A DNA stretch of 64,000 nt from Hypholoma sublateritium FD-334 SS-4 (GCA_000827495.1 KN817537.1:368360-432359), one strand, 5' to 3'; positions 1 through 11,689 are shown, counted from the first letter of the stretch. The notes: generated by a model not told the origin, from the letters alone. Made by a program: numbers and translations.

Positions 1-218
1 ACCCTTAATTCACACCATACTTGTCTAGCACTTGGAAGCTGATCTGAACATAGCTGATATCTAGATACCGTTCGATATTGAGACCGATATTCGTTTTCGA
101 ATGGTTCTCCGCTGGTACTGTCACACTCAGTTTGCTTTATATATATATATGCATTCCGCCTCGAAAATCATCGTGCCCACTGTTTTAATTTCCTATATAG
201 TTGTCCTCGTTTGTCGCT

Positions 219-1773
219 TTATCCTTGGTATTCATACGAGAACTCCGACAAAAACTCTCCCCCCGCGCCCAGCTCACCGCACCGCACGTTCCACTTGATA
301 CCCAGCATCAATTTCTGCGCAACAATCCACTCAGCATCGCTGCGCAAAAGCATAGGCCCGTGTCCGACGACTTGGATATGCCCCACCTCTGTGCTTATCA
401 TCCTCGGTGCATTGTAGTACATTGACACGCCAAGTGCACCCATCAGCGTGACGAGGGCGCCCGACGTGACGTGCGTGCAGTCCTCAAACCGAAGTATCCC
501 CTTGCTGTACATGCCACCGGCATACCGCTCCCGCCTCTCTTGCAATGCCATTGGATTGGGAATTGGCATGATCCACGCGAGGAAGTCGTCCGTGACACCG
601 GCGCAGCCCAAGAAGGTGATATGGTCCGTGCGGAAGGCTGTCATTGCTTGCTGGACCCCGGAACGCCCATGCGATGGGGCGGCTTTGAATGGGGCACCTT
701 TGACTGTGAAATGCGACAGAGGCTCCGAGATGTGTTCCAGGATGAGATGTCTGATGTGTGGGGGTTCGTCCAGATATAGATTGGACAATGCGCATCTGCT
801 TAATTTGGTACACTCTATAGGCTCAAAGAATGTTATCGATTTGTACAAAGCAGTGATAAGGGCGTCGGAGACATCATCGAATGCTAGATACGTCAACGAG
901 AGCATCAGGTGGCCAGTCCCTGTGCGCGGGGTGGCCGAAATAGGCGTGGCACTAGCGAGCTGAGCGAGCGACAGGCTGGTTAGGTAGCGGCAGCATTTCA
1001 CTCTGAGCAGGAACGTCGCAAAACTGCGTCTGCCATCCGAAGGACTGCCCCCGACGAACGTGAAATGGGTGATGCTGAGCTTCTTGAGCTTAATGCATGT
1101 ATTTCCAAATAGGATATTGGCACAGCTCCATGAAGCCGACGCCGGTGACTGTGAGCTCCCTGAGCTGTGGGACGCGCTGTTGGTCCTGCTGGAGGTTGAA
1201 CGCGCGAGCCGGGACGGCGATCGCATTTTCACTATCGTCCAGATCGTGGACGGAGCATGTGAGCGACAGACGGCGAAGAGAAGGCATGGTGTTGGATAGA
1301 AGACCGATTGCAGATGGGAGAGACGATTGGTAGACAAGATCGAAGGTGATGCTCTCGCATTGTTCGAGAAACGATTCGAGCGCTTTGTGGACCTTGCGTA
1401 CCCGCGAGAGCTCCAGCGCATTGTTTGACGCTTCGCAGGCGATATCGTAAGGTGCGCCTCCTGCGCTGGAGAAGACAACGACATGGAGCGTCATACTGGC
1501 CATCCGCAGCTTATGAACTTCTAGTGCGTCGAGGAAGGGAGTGAGGTCCTCTGCGACATCGATGATAATGCGGTCCCAGTATTTCCCGTGGTGCATGAGC
1601 ACGCTGAGCCACGCGTGACACGTTGCTGCGACGTTGAACGGAAACAGTGCGCGATAAGGGGCGACGCCACTCCCTTTGACTGGCGAAGAGGTGGTACTCG
1701 ACGGGGCCGAGGCAATATATTCGAAAACAAATTCCAGCAGCTCAACCGGGAGGCTCTGGATCTGGATTGGCAT
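219..1773 (-). pseudogene. F-box/LRR-like protein, one frameshift
   Basis: F-box proteins link substrates to SCF ubiquitin ligases; here only the family level can be given. From an ATG at 1773 the protein opens with an F-box-like start (SLPVELLEFVFEYI). Leucine-patterned repeats follow (LRELTVTGVGF, LKKLSITHF), as do segments such as DHITFLGCAGVTDDF. The first frame stops at a TAA at 1090-1092. The second frame already reads GNTCIKLKKLSITHF over the same bases and continues to the stop at 219. No GT-AG intron fits the overlap; dropping one base of the ATTAAG around 1090 would join the frames. It may therefore be a recent pseudogene or a sequencing error. The ATG at 1773 is preferred over 1845 because the degenerate copy at 6.5 kb aligns from there. 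Remnants of this gene recur at 5.9, 6.5, 8.5-9.0 and 13.7 kb. Confidence 0.75.
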
Positions 1774-2325
1774 CTGTGTTATGCACAATTTTCGCTGATG
1801 GGACGGATGTATGTCAGCGCTCGATTTTAGATGACGTGGTTGCACTCACCTGTTCACATTTATTAGTATCTGAGAGGGAGAACCGAATGGGCGAAGTAGA
1901 ATGCGTGTTCTGGCAAGCTTTATTTGTCAGTGAGGATCCCCCTTGACATTAAATGGTGTTTATCTCCGGCTTGAATGATTGAATGGAGGACAAAGGAAGG
2001 ATACATCAATCAATTTATTGTTTAACTGTACAGTCAACGCAGTGCACGCCAAAGCACAGACAATTCAGGGCCCTTTCTGTGACCGGCGGCACCCAATGCG
2101 AACACGTGGCAGCGCGGCGGTGTGAGCGATGCAAACGTGCGGCTCAGCCGCTACAGCGCAGACGACGTAGATCCAGCTAATACACAACCCGCGGCATCCA
2201 TCGTACGCAAGGCATAGCGGCGNGGGGGGCGGGAGGTCTGGTTCCGCGTCTGCGGGGAACATCTCAGGTCGTGCGCATGTCGCACGCTCGTGCGGCGCCC
2301 AAATGCAAGACGGCGTTTGGGCGGT
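1774..2325. other. F-box 5' flank, no gene seen
   Basis: About 1840-2000 matches the flank of the F-box 5' remnant at 6600-6730 (shared TGGTTGCACT and AAGCTTTAT-like stretches), so the duplicated block included the promoter side of the F-box gene. I see no coding sequence. An N lies at 2223. Confidence 0.5.
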
Positions 2326-2329
2326 ATTC

Positions 2330-2690
2330 AAGAGCGGAGACAAGGGAATCAAGGCGGCGGAATTGGCAGGCAGGGTGCTGGGCATGTGCACCAGAATGCG
2401 CTGACGTGCGGGGGATAGGGTGATTTGATCGCGCGCGTCGGCGGTCGGTGACACGAGCGCACAGAAGAGATGGTGCACATCTCCGCGCTTCCACGTATGT
2501 ATACGGGAGAACAGGCAGCGGCGGACAAAATGGTAAAAGTATGGTGACGCACCGGTGGTGACCAGAGGAAACGTTCGAATTGAAGCTTGCGCAGCTCTGC
2601 ACGCAGACGTTAGGTGCGGTAGAGAGACTGTGATTGGTGCCGCCGAGCGCTACTCGCAGAGCCTGTAGTGGTAGCTACGATGAGAGGAGG
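2330..2690. repeat. Dispersed GC-rich repeat, copy 1
   Basis: This stretch aligns with 11150-11480 and 13890-14180. Shared landmarks in order are GGCATGTGCA, GAATGCGCTGAC, GGGAGATAGG, GACACGAGCGC, a TATAC-GGGAGAAC block and ACGTTCGAAT. No reading frame is conserved among the three copies, so I treat it as noncoding. Confidence 0.6.
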
Positions 2691-3350
2691 AGCGTGGGCA
2701 CTAGGGTAGACGTGGATCTGAAAGCGAGACTGCAGTCGATGTGGTGATCGAGTAAGGACGAACGCACCTCGTAAGCCCAGATGTGCGCTTCACATTAACA
2801 CAGACCATGAAAATCGCCACAAGACGAGGGGCAGGACGCATCGTTCGAGGCTGCGTATCATAGCTGCTGGATTGATCGATGGGTGTGGAAGTGATGACGC
2901 TACGCAAGGGAGAGCATACAGAGACGACGCACCAAATTCGTAGCACGTCCCGCTCGTAATGAAGTACAAGTGTATCAGTACCTTCCATGTATATGGCGCC
3001 GGCGGTGAGCATGCTGCATCCCATGATGATCGACGTGGAAAGAGATGGCGCTAGCGGCCAGGCGCCGCCGCCTGCCACATCGTCCTCACTCCTGATGGAT
3101 ACCCACGACCGCGTGACTACGCCGTCCCCGGGAGGCCGGGCATAGCCACTACCCCGGACCCCGCCCGTGGGCAGCGCGAGAAATGCGCAGCCGAAGCTCG
3201 GGGAGCGTAAATACCCCATATAACATTCTGCGCCCTATTCTCGCCCACTCCAGATATTTTCGACCGGCGCGCGCTACCCATCCGAGCTGCGGCTGTAGCG
3301 AGTAAGCCACCGCCAGCCTACCAGCTCCGTAAACAGACGTCAACATATGC
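2690..3350 (-). repeat. Decayed spliced-gene-like repeat (family B), left copy
   Basis: It aligns with 14330-15560. On the minus strand it carries the marks of family B: a near-palindrome at 3106-3119 (CGACCGCGTGACTA), a stretch with coding character, and a splice-donor-like GAGGTGCGT near 2760 followed by a pyrimidine tract and CAG. No intact reading frame remains. See the family B finding for the other copies. Confidence 0.5.
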
Positions 3351-3599
3351 GCGTTCTCCCTCCAGAGCGGGCGCTACCGCTCATGCGTCGACGTAACCCA
3401 TAATACCCAGACACCGCACGAGAACAGCCATAAATACCGCGTCTATAATATTGTCATGGTCCGCAGCGCGCTACCAGCGCGCCGCGATAGCACAGCGCTC
3501 GCTTGATGATGAGGGGGTGAGTGACCCACGGCGCCGCCGACTGCGTGATGAGCGCGAGGCCCTGCTGGAACGTACGGCGCTGCGACGAGGGAAAGCCGC

Positions 3600-5386
3600 G
3601 GCGAGAGAACCGCGTCACTGTCGACGCGAACGTGCGAACGCGAACACGTTGCAGCGCACTGGTAAAAACGAGAAACACGAGAAATAGGACGCGACGATGT
3701 ATGATGGCATTTTTTGTCATTTTAGACGACCCATAGCGCCGCGCGCGCAATGAGCGCGTCGGACATGCCGGGGGTCAGCCCATGCGCTAGTCAGCAGCGC
3801 AGCATTGACACCACCTAGGGCGCGCATCGGCCAGCCGTCGCCGACGTCTCGGGCGGACTTTGAAGTGCTGCGTGTCCCGGCTTCGCGCTGACAAGGGGCC
3901 ACATAAATGTAGCCTATGGTAGTGGAATTCGCAGACACGTGGGGGATTGCCTTCTTCCCCACACCGCGGCGGCGCGCCGGTAGGCCTTCTCTACTGGGAC
4001 CATTGACAAAGAGGGGGAGATACGGTGGAATCGCAGAGACGTATCAAGGATCCTGGCGTCTGTTAGTGATAGCTATTATCCACGGGGTGAGGTTCACGCT
4101 GCTGTACCTACCCCGCGGAGGTGACAAGTGGATGGGACGTGCGGCGCGATAAAGCGCATAGTGCCTGTGTTTACGAGTGCCGATATGCATTAACAAATGG
4201 AAACATCAAGCAATGGAGATGGGATACATCTCCGCGCTGCCGCGCATGTGCGCGGGCACAGGCGGCGGTGCAAGTGCGGGGACGCACCGGCGAATGCTTT
4301 AATTTCCCAGTGAACACGTTCGAGTTGCAGCTTGTGTACCAGTGCGTTTGTATTTTCGAAGTACGTGAGGAATCATGCGGTGGAAGACGATTAGAGTCTA
4401 GAGCCTGGAAATGGGGTGCGTGCGGAGCGAAACTCCAGGTACGTAATGCTTGGAGAAGAGGAAGGAGGGGCGTGGGGCAAACACAGTTCGAAGAGCAGGA
4501 TCCACTGGCTATCGTTGTAGTGATCGAGTAAGGAAGAACACACCTTCCTCTCTTTAGCAGATAGGGTTATCGTGAGAAGCGCATTGTAATTAACATGCAA
4601 CGGTAATTTCGGAGGTGTGCAACGCGAAGGTATGTAACCATTCGAATCCACCACGATATGTATAAGACGTCTATTTCATCCGCCGTCTGTTTAAAGTGAT
4701 CTGGAGATGATATAGGCAGGGCTGAAACTATGTCACCTATATGAAATCTAGACTGGCTATGCAGATCCCAGCAGCTGCTGGACGACGCAATTTTTAAGAA
4801 CTTGACGTCCTAACAAATGGGATGAAGTCCTTCTTCAGCGTTCTAGTGCGTGCAAGCGTGAGGCTTACATTTTAATTATACAATCTACGCTCCCTCAAAC
4901 TTGAATTCCATGTGTGACATCCAAGCTCTGAGATCTGAACGTTCGAACGTTTGAACACGCATGGATTCCAACTACTGAGCCTACTTCTATCGCCGAGAGT
5001 TGTAACTCCAATCTATGTTGGTATATGAACCCCTCATTGACAGTTGGCAAATGACACTACAAATTCAAATTTGGTCGTTGTACACCTTTGTTTGTGTAGA
5101 TACACTTTTTGGGTAACTTACACTCTATGTTGAGTAACACCGGTACGAACTTGATGGCTCTCGAGTGACCTATGCCATGGGTACGCGACGCTAGGAGCAT
5201 GATGTACGAAGTACACAAAATATCTAGTAAAAACGGCCCGTGATATCCGAAAATGATATAAAGCGCTCAAGCCCGCCGTTGTCCTCCAGGTTATCATCGA
5301 TACTCCTTACTCACCGAAAACAAAACATGTACGTCTTCAGCATGCCACCCAGTCGTATCTGACCGGTTTTTCAGTGCATACGTACT
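3600..5386. repeat. Tandem unit 1: repeat plus secreted-protein promoter
   Basis: It aligns with 6895-7983 (unit 2) and 11690-13146 (unit 3). Units 1 and 3 share almost the whole length, including about 700 bp directly upstream of the secreted-protein gene; unit 2 shares the start and the last 480 bp or so. Conserved upstream words include CTTGACAGTT, TTGTACACCTTTG, GCCATGGGTAC and ACGGCCCGTGATAT. Besides the promoter I see no gene. Confidence 0.7.
5257..5262 (+). promoter_or_regulatory. TATA box of secreted-protein copy 1
   Basis: TATAAA in the context GATATAAAGCGCTCAAG, 130 bp before the ATG. Context and spacing are identical in copies 2 and 3. Confidence 0.7.
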
Positions 5387-5870
5387 ATGCTCGTTCGGAA
5401 CGCTTTTTTGGCTCTTGTCGTCCTCGCCTACGGCGGAGGCGCAGCGTCTGTGCCAGGCGTTTCCGACGCCATAGCGGGAAGCACGGCTGCCGCCGATTCT
5501 AATATCACCGTCATCAACGAGGCCAACCGCAACGGTTTTGCAATAGATATTGGCGTCGGAAGCAGAGGCACCGTCGCCTGGGTTGGTCGCTTTGATCCAT
5601 GCAGGAACGTCCCGGTTGCACCGGTACGTATTTCCTGCGCCCAACATCGCACCGAGATACATGCTGATAAAGTGAAATCACTGTCAGTTAGGGGTTCGTG
5701 AGTGCGGCCGGGTGTTTTCTGTCAACGGCCAGGGGGGGTTCACTTTGGAGGGTTGTGGAACGAAAATGTTCATCAATCAGTTCGGGAGATTCTGGGGAAG
5801 CTGCGGGAGAATATCTGGGAACTTCGCTTGTAATGATGGTCTCATCTCGTCCAGGTTCCACTGTGAATAG
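5387..5870 (+). pseudogene. Small secreted cysteine protein, copy 1, frameshifted
   Basis: The reading frame starts MLVRNAFLALVVLAYGG, the same signal peptide as copies 2 and 3, and matches them for about 90 residues. One extra base near 5667 (GATAAAGTG against GATACGTG) then shifts the frame, and it ends at the stop at 5699-5701. The DNA stays alignable to copies 2 and 3 down to the old stop near 5870, including the part that encodes FTLEGCG in the others. The frame is therefore broken, but the copy is recent. I do not recognise the family. The loss could be a sequencing error, but the downstream part also carries other changes. Confidence 0.75.
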
Positions 5871-5990
5871 GCGTTTGTAGGTAGCCAGTGTCGACTTCTG
5901 CTCAAGGATAGTCATGTGCATCTCGTAGTTGTTCCATGGAATATTACGCAAGTCTTGTTTGTGAACTCAGGCAAAAAATCGAATTTGTAA
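5871..5990 (-). pseudogene. F-box gene 3' remnant (unit 1)
   Basis: The minus strand reads PWNNYEMHMTILEQKST, matching the tail encoded at 8482-8560 (LWNNYEMHMTVLEHKST). The rest of the F-box body is missing here; a dispersed repeat follows at once and the gene's 5' end reappears at 6460-6620. So an internal part of the F-box copy was lost or replaced. Confidence 0.6.
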
Positions 5991-5999
5991 ATGCGTAGC

Positions 6000-6430
6000 T
6001 TTTATACCTACTATGTGTACTCTAGTTTACAGAGAAATGTTATATGCTTATGAAGCTGAAATGCAGAAGACAAATTATAAGAGAATAATACAGTACTAAG
6101 AGTGAAATTATTAGGAAAGAGAATGAGAAATCGAGCCTTGGAAAAGGAAACGAAGGCAGTGTGTTGCCATATGTGGGCGCCTAAATATGCATGACAAAGC
6201 ACAGCGCGCTAATGGTTATTATTAAGCGCGTACCGGGCTCGGGTATGTAGAGGTCCGGTATACTGCTTTGGGGGAAGTGTAAACATGCGGCGGAATGTAC
6301 TGGAAGGAGTGCGTCGGCGAATGTGGGAAAGCGGCGGGGGGAGCGGGAGAATATTGGTCCGGTCACATGTCGAGTGCGGACTTAGTCGAATTCGTGGCTG
6401 GCGTGAGCACGGGCTCATCAACATAGGTGC
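6000..6430 (-). repeat. Dispersed ~400 bp repeat, copy 1
   Basis: The reverse complement aligns with 49340-49760 on the plus strand. Shared words are CATGTGACCGGA, CCGCTTTCCCACATTCGCCGA, GGCGCCCACAT and TCTTCTGCATTT. It sits inside an F-box remnant, which suggests insertion. I see no coding frame, terminal repeats or duplicated target. Confidence 0.55.
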
Positions 6431-6454
6431 GCTTATTGAATGTGCAAACGGACA

Positions 6455-6620
6455 CTCATAGAGAGGTGATACTCGACGGAGCTGAGGCAATACATTCGAA
6501 AACAATTTCCAGAAGCTCAACCGGGAGACTCTGAAGCTGGATTGACATCTGATGGGACGAACGTGTGTTAGCGCTCGATTGTCGATGATGTGGTTGCACT
6601 TCCCTCTTCACAAGTATTCA
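6455..6620 (-). pseudogene. F-box gene 5' remnant (unit 1)
   Basis: The minus strand encodes the start of the F-box protein again (SIQLQSLPGELLEIVF-like, starting at the CAT near 6546) and aligns with 1690-1860, including the 5' flank. Relative to the full copy it lacks about 20 bp just upstream of the ATG. The frame is lost after the first domain. Confidence 0.6.
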
Positions 6621-6894
6621 AGTGTTGTATCCGAAAGGAAGAATTGATAGGGCGAAAAGGAATGCGTTGTCTGTCAAACTTTATATGTCTGCAACCATCC
6701 CCTTTGTTGTGAAGATGACTTTATTTCCGCTGTTTATTTAGCTGAACGGTCAATCCTCTGTCGATTTTTTTGTACCGCCCGCCGATGAGAGCCCACCGAC
6801 TTCGCTCGCAAAATTCGACACAGTGTACGCAATACTACACAGACAATGTGAATATCTTCCTGTGATCGGCAGCACCCAGTTCTCGGGTAAAGCC

Positions 6895-7983
6895 GCTGGG
6901 AGAGACCCGCGTCACAGTCTATGCGAACGTGCTAACGCAAACACGTAGCAGCGCGCTGGTAAGAACGAGAAACACGAGGAAAAATAGAAGGAGACAATGT
7001 ATGATGGAATTTTAGACGACCCATGGCGCCGTCCGCGCGATGGGCGCGTCGGAAATGCCGGGGGTCAGCCCATGCGTGAGTCTGGAGGAACACCAAGGGC
7101 GTGCATCGACCAGTCGTCGCCGACGTCTCGGGCGGACTTCGCAGTGCTACCTCTCCAGACCTCGCGCCGACAAGGGGGCCACATAATTGTAACCTAATGG
7201 CGTGGAGCCCGCAGGGCAGTGGAATTTGCAGACACGTGGGATATAGGCTCATGACCCACTCCGCAGCGGCGCGTCGATGGGCCATCGCTACTGGGAACAT
7301 TGACGAAAGGTTCGCACTGCTGTACCTACGAGCGACGATATGCATTATTAAAGGGAGACGTCAATAAATAAAAACGGAATACGTTACGTGGCGCCGCTGC
7401 GCATGTGCGAGGACACAGGAGGCGGATGGCACGATGCAAGTGCGGGGAGGCACAGGCGAAGGTTGAAATTTCTCAATGAACACGCTCGAGTTGCAGCTTG
7501 TGTACCGAGGTACGCGAGAATTCATGTGCGACACCCAAGCTCTGAACTCCCATAGAATCAAATTACTGGGTATGCTTCTATCGGACTTATCTGTACACCG
7601 AGAGTTGTAGCTATAATCTCCGTTGGTAAATGAACCCTTCCTTGACAGTTAGCAAATCATATTCCATATTTGGTCATTGTACACCTTTGTTGTGTAGATA
7701 ATTTTTTTGGGTAGTTTATGCTCATATTGGGTAATACAGGCACGAACTTGACGTCTATCGGGCGACCTATGCCATGGGTACACGACGCTAGGAGCATGAT
7801 GTGCAAATTACGCAAACTGTCCAGTTAAAACGGCCCGTGATATCCGAAAGCGATATAAAGCGCTCAAGGCCACCGTGGTCCTCAGATTATCAGCAATACT
7901 CCTTACTCACCCAGAAACACAACAAGTGCGTCGTCAGCATCTCACCTAGCCGCCTCTGACCATTTTTTCAGCGCATACGTACC
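6895..7983. repeat. Tandem unit 2: repeat plus secreted-protein promoter
   Basis: It aligns with units 1 and 3. It is shorter than both because the middle part present at 4520-4900 and 12300-12650 is missing. The last 480 bp before the gene are well conserved. The preceding stretch 6620-6895 is F-box 5' flank and unassigned AT-rich sequence. Confidence 0.65.
7854..7859 (+). promoter_or_regulatory. TATA box of secreted-protein copy 2
   Basis: TATAAA in GATATAAAGCGCTCAAG, 130 bp before the ATG at 7984. Confidence 0.7.
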
Positions 7984-8475
7984 ATGCTCGTTCGGAACAC
8001 TTTTTTAGCTCTTGTCGTCCTTGCCTACGGCGGAGGCGCAGCATCTGTGCCAGGCGTTGCCGACGTCGTCGCGGGAAGCACTGCTGCCGCCTCGTCCAAT
8101 ATCACCGCCCTCAAAGAGGTCGGCCTCAACATATTTGGAATAGAGATTGGCTCCCGCAACCAAGCCACCGTCGCCTGGGATAGTAGCCTTAATCCTTGCA
8201 GTCATTTCGTCCCGGTTGCACAGGTGCGCATTTCCTCTACCCACCATTCCACGAAGATACATGCTGATACGTGCAATAATTATCAGCCAGGTGCTTACGA
8301 ATGCGGTCGCCGCTTTACCATCAGCCGCCAGGAGGGGTTCACTTTGGAGGGTTGTGGAGGTAACATGGTCATCCACCAGAACGGCCGCCTTTGGGGGCGC
8401 TGCGTGAGAGCTATTGGGCACTTTGCTTGCACAAATAGTGCTACCATCTCGACCAGGCTCCACTGCCAACAATAG
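7984..8475 (+). CDS. Small secreted cysteine protein, copy 2, intact
   Basis: A single-exon frame of 163 residues. An N-terminal signal peptide is clear: basic start MLVRN, hydrophobic LALVVLAYGG, and likely cleavage after the AAS near residue 21. The mature part has seven cysteines, in PCSHF, DTCNN, YECGR, EGCGG, GRCVR, FACTN and the terminal LHCQQ. It has no membrane segment or known domain I recognise. It looks like a secreted effector-type or cell-wall-associated small protein, but that is inference from size, signal and cysteines. The gene shares its promoter with two paralogues and is followed by a convergent F-box remnant. Compared with copy 3 most of the mature protein is alignable, but surface residues differ often. 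Confidence 0.8.
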   Translation: MLVRNTFLALVVLAYGGGAASVPGVADVVAGSTAAASSNITALKEVGLNIFGIEIGSRNQATVAWDSSLNPCSHFVPVAQVRISSTHHSTKIHADTCNNYQPGAYECGRRFTISRQEGFTLEGCGGNMVIHQNGRLWGRCVRAIGHFACTNSATISTRLHCQQ

Positions 8476-9060
8476 GCTATTTTAGGTAGCCGGTGTCGAC
8501 TTGTGTTCAAGGACAGTCATGTGCATCTCGTAGTTGTTCCATAGAATATCACGCAAGTCCTGTCTTGCTCTCTGTTCGTATGCGAACTTGTGCAAAATTT
8601 TGTCCTCCGGGCCCCGCTCACTGTCACCACGCCGCACTTCCCACTGCATACCCCCCATCAATTTCTGCACTATACTCCACTCTGCGTCGCTTTGCAAGAG
8701 CATAGGGCCGCGTTCGACGACTTGGATGAGCCCCGCATCTGCACGTATCTTGGTTAATTGCATACGCCGATTCGTACACTAATTATTGAGACCAGGGCGC
8801 GCGACGTGATGTGTATTACTTTGTCGTACATGGCACCGAAATACTGTTTCCGCATATCCCGCATCGTCAAGGGAGTGTGAATAGTTAAGAGCCATATGAG
8901 GAAGACGTCCGTGACGCCGGCGCAGATCAAGGAGATGATATGTTCGACGGTCAAATTTGGTAATGCGTGCTGGACCCGAGAATGCGATTTAGATGGGCTA
9001 GCCTTGAACGTGGAACAATTGACTGTGTGTATGATGGCTAATCAATGGCGAATATGAAGT
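8476..9060 (-). pseudogene. F-box gene 3' remnant (unit 2)
   Basis: Two minus-strand frames (8954-8754 and 8763-8482) match the C-terminal third of the full F-box protein. The first has CAGVTDVFLIWLL against CAGVTDDFLAWIM; the second has ERGPMLLQSDAEWSIVQKL against GHGPMLLRSDAEWIVAQKL. About ten codons are deleted between them and the frame shifts. The second frame carries a longer tail than the copy at 219, ending near LEHKSTPAT. It is convergent with the secreted-protein gene, with almost no spacer. Confidence 0.7.
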
Positions 9061-9606
9061 ACATTTGTTACGATTACATAGGTCTCCGACAAAATGCTTC
9101 ACTCTTGTTCCATGGTGGATGGGGTCCGGGACTCGGATATGGCTAGAAGGGTGCGAGCAGGAAAACCCAGTGAATTCGGAGGAAGAGGCATGTGGCTACA
9201 ACACGACGCGTAAGTATTCTGCTCCGTCGGTGATCCCCGGAGGTCTAGGCCTCTCCCGGCTCGATGGTCTCCGAGCACCGCCGCAATGGACTGATGAGAG
9301 TTTTGAAAAACAAATAGGCCTATCCAAGTGGACAGTCTGCGAGATGGATGAGACAAACTTCCCTCTGACGCGGCACCTATCAGCAACACATCAAGGCGAG
9401 CGTTCGATATCAAAGATTTCCCCGGTTTCCGAGTAGCATAACAAAGTGCAAGGTAGATTACTGAGATTTTAACTCAGGTGGCTGTCATCATGCTCATAAT
9501 TCTGCGTTGGTTTGCGGCGCCGCACGATATAGGACAGCACGGCGCGGATTCTGTGGCGGTATCCCAGGCACCCCTTATCCTTGCGCGTGTCCGTGCCCGC
9601 GTGGCG
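9061..9606. other. No recognised gene
   Basis: Open frames exist on both strands (for example 9065-9436 plus), but none resembles a protein I know or recurs elsewhere in the window. A splice-donor-like GTAAGT lies near 9211. Left undecided. Confidence 0.3.
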
Positions 9607-11118
9607 GATTGTCAAAAAAGTAACTTATTTCACGAGCGTGCTAACTTATAGGCGCAAATCTAACTTGTAACGTGTGCCGTACGTAGAGGCGCGGGCCTCG
9701 CACCAGTAATGCTTTGGTACTGTATAGTGTATATAATAATGCTTCGCAAGGCCGCTTTGCGGCAGGACCCACTACGCACATCACGTTGCCTCAGAAATAA
9801 ATATAACACAGTACAAACGCAAAAACAATAACCGCAATCTTCATCAGTTTAAGTAATACCATGAAGCTGCTGTCCATCAGACATACCACCTCTAAAGCAA
9901 CGGTTAAATAAAATTCGGCGAGGACTCCACAGTGTTTTTCACGCACCGAAATCATCTTCGTTAACCACCGTGCAGCCAATAAATTTTCTGTAGTACAAGG
10001 CAACAGCCAGGAGATGCCAACATCGATACGTCGCATTGATTGATTTCGCATCGTCATCACTAACGCACCCAGGCTAGCCAACGTCGAATATTCGAAAATT
10101 TTGGGGTCGACAAGGCCGCAACAAGGCCATGCATGTTTCAAGCAATGAAATGGCGATTTCCGGCCGCAGATGCCGTGTTGGTAAATGTGGGCCAGGGCGA
10201 TCGAAATGGGAGAGCTTAAGACGAAAAGTACGGGTGTTTCCGGCCGAAATGCCGTGTTGGTAAATGTCTGCTAAAGCGATCGAAATGGAAGAGCCTATAA
10301 GACCACACTACTAAGCGTAGTGGGAATAATAGCTGTTGGGTTTTAATGTATAGGGCAGATATTATAGCATTAAGCATCACCTGAATACATCTGAAGTGAG
10401 CTTGAGCCATGACTTATCCATAGGTATTGCTCGCAGATGAGTCAATTATTGATGTCTGTGCGTACTTGTTTTCTAATAAATGGTAGCCCAGTCTGCACAG
10501 CTAAAAGGGTACTGGGGTAATACGATATGTCTGCCTCGGCCTGGTCGCATACATTGCAGTGGATCCCTGAATAATGTAAATCAAGACATTTGATCTATTA
10601 AGCGCCCACCAAAGACCTCGCCAAAGACCTGGCGTCGACACCCTCACGCTATTGGAAGGCCGGTATCTCAAATACATAATTGAAACCTTTACAAGTTCCA
10701 CCCTAGGAGCCTCGGCGAGGCACTTAGTTTACCGCTGTGCCCAATCGGTGGCAATGTGTAGATTCCGGCGCTAATTCATGTCATAGCTCAGTGCGTAGGG
10801 ACCAATATTATGTAGAACGTTTAAAACATACTCTTTATTAGTACTACTCGGCGCATATGTTATTTATTTGACTATCCACTGCTTGTGAATAGCCGTGCAC
10901 AACCAGGTCAGTGCTGAGAGCACGGTGGAGGCCGTGTGAATACGCCAGGGTGGAACGACAAAGGCAACTCAAAACTACCATGAAATGATGGCAAGTTACC
11001 TCGCAATTTCACCAAGTTAAAGTGCGAACTTGGCTCAATCTAACTTGTCCCGCCAAAAAGTTAGCGCAAGCTAACTTGTGCAGGCGCAAGTTAGTTTTAT
11101 AAGTTACTTTGTTAACAA
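9607..11118. mobile_element. Non-autonomous DNA transposon, ~1.5 kb
   Basis: The ends form inverted repeats: TTGTCAAAAAAGTAACTTAT at 9609-9628, and the reverse complement of 11099-11118, TTGTTAACAAAGTAACTTAT (18 of 20 match). Further TAACTTG motifs follow inside both ends. The flanks carry a probable 11 bp target duplication: CCCGCGTGGCG at 9596-9606 and CCCGCGCGGCG at 11119-11129 (10 of 11 match). No transposase frame is visible; the longest minus-strand frame (9791-10141) is not recognised. It lies between tandem units 2 and 3. The superfamily cannot be fixed: the long duplication would suit Mutator-like elements, but the ends do not prove it. Confidence 0.65.
10157..10299. repeat. 80 bp direct repeat inside the 1.5 kb element
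   Basis: Two copies begin TTTCCGGCCG at 10157 and 10237. Both continue with ATGCCGTGTTGGTAAATGT and GCGATCGAAATGG. Confidence 0.75.
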
Positions 11119-11149
11119 CCCGCGCGGCGTCCTACGCAGAGTCATCGGC

Positions 11150-11580
11150 GCCTTGGAGGGAATGAATGCGACGGAGTTGGTACGCAGGGCGCAGGGCTTG
11201 TGCATGAGAATGCTCTGACGTGCGGGAGATAGGACGCTTCGCCACCTCGCGCCGACGGGCGGGGACACGAGCGCGCAGGGGGGACGACGCGCAACTCCAC
11301 GCTTTCACGTATATATGGGAGAACGGGCAGCCGTGGACGAGGAGGTAGAGGTGCAGAGACGTACCGGTGACGGCTAGAGAGCACGTTCGAATCGCAGCTC
11401 TGCGCGCATGCGTTAGGGGCGACGGATAGGCAGAGACCGGCGCCTCCGAGCGCTACTCGTAGATCCCTGCAGTATTCCGCCGACGATAAGCGGCGGCAAA
11501 AAGACCAAGGAGTGCGGGGCGTACCGTGCAAACAGGGCAGTGGAAAGCGTTGTGGAGAGGCGTCTCCGGGCCGTGGCCCG
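11150..11580. repeat. Dispersed GC-rich repeat, copy 2
   Basis: It aligns with 2330-2690 and, more closely, with 13890-14180 (shared TATACGGGAGAAC-like block, ACGTTCGAATCGCAGCT, GGCGCCTCCGAGC). No conserved frame. Confidence 0.6.
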
Positions 11581-11689
11581 TAGGTATGCGGTTTAAAATT
11601 TAAAGAGGAAGGAGTAGCATGGGCACTGGGGCAGGCGTAGGTCTGGAAGTGATCAATACACGATAATGTGCGTTAGGCGGACGCTCGGC

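Noticed and set aside
9065..9436. 123-residue plus-strand frame between units 2 and the 1.5 kb element
   Set aside because: No signal peptide, motif, copy or promoter; competing minus-strand frame of similar length.
11393..11420. GTTCGAATC words (also at 2573, 4638 and 14093) as tRNA T-loops
   Set aside because: No matching acceptor, anticodon or D-arm around them; they are part of the dispersed repeat.
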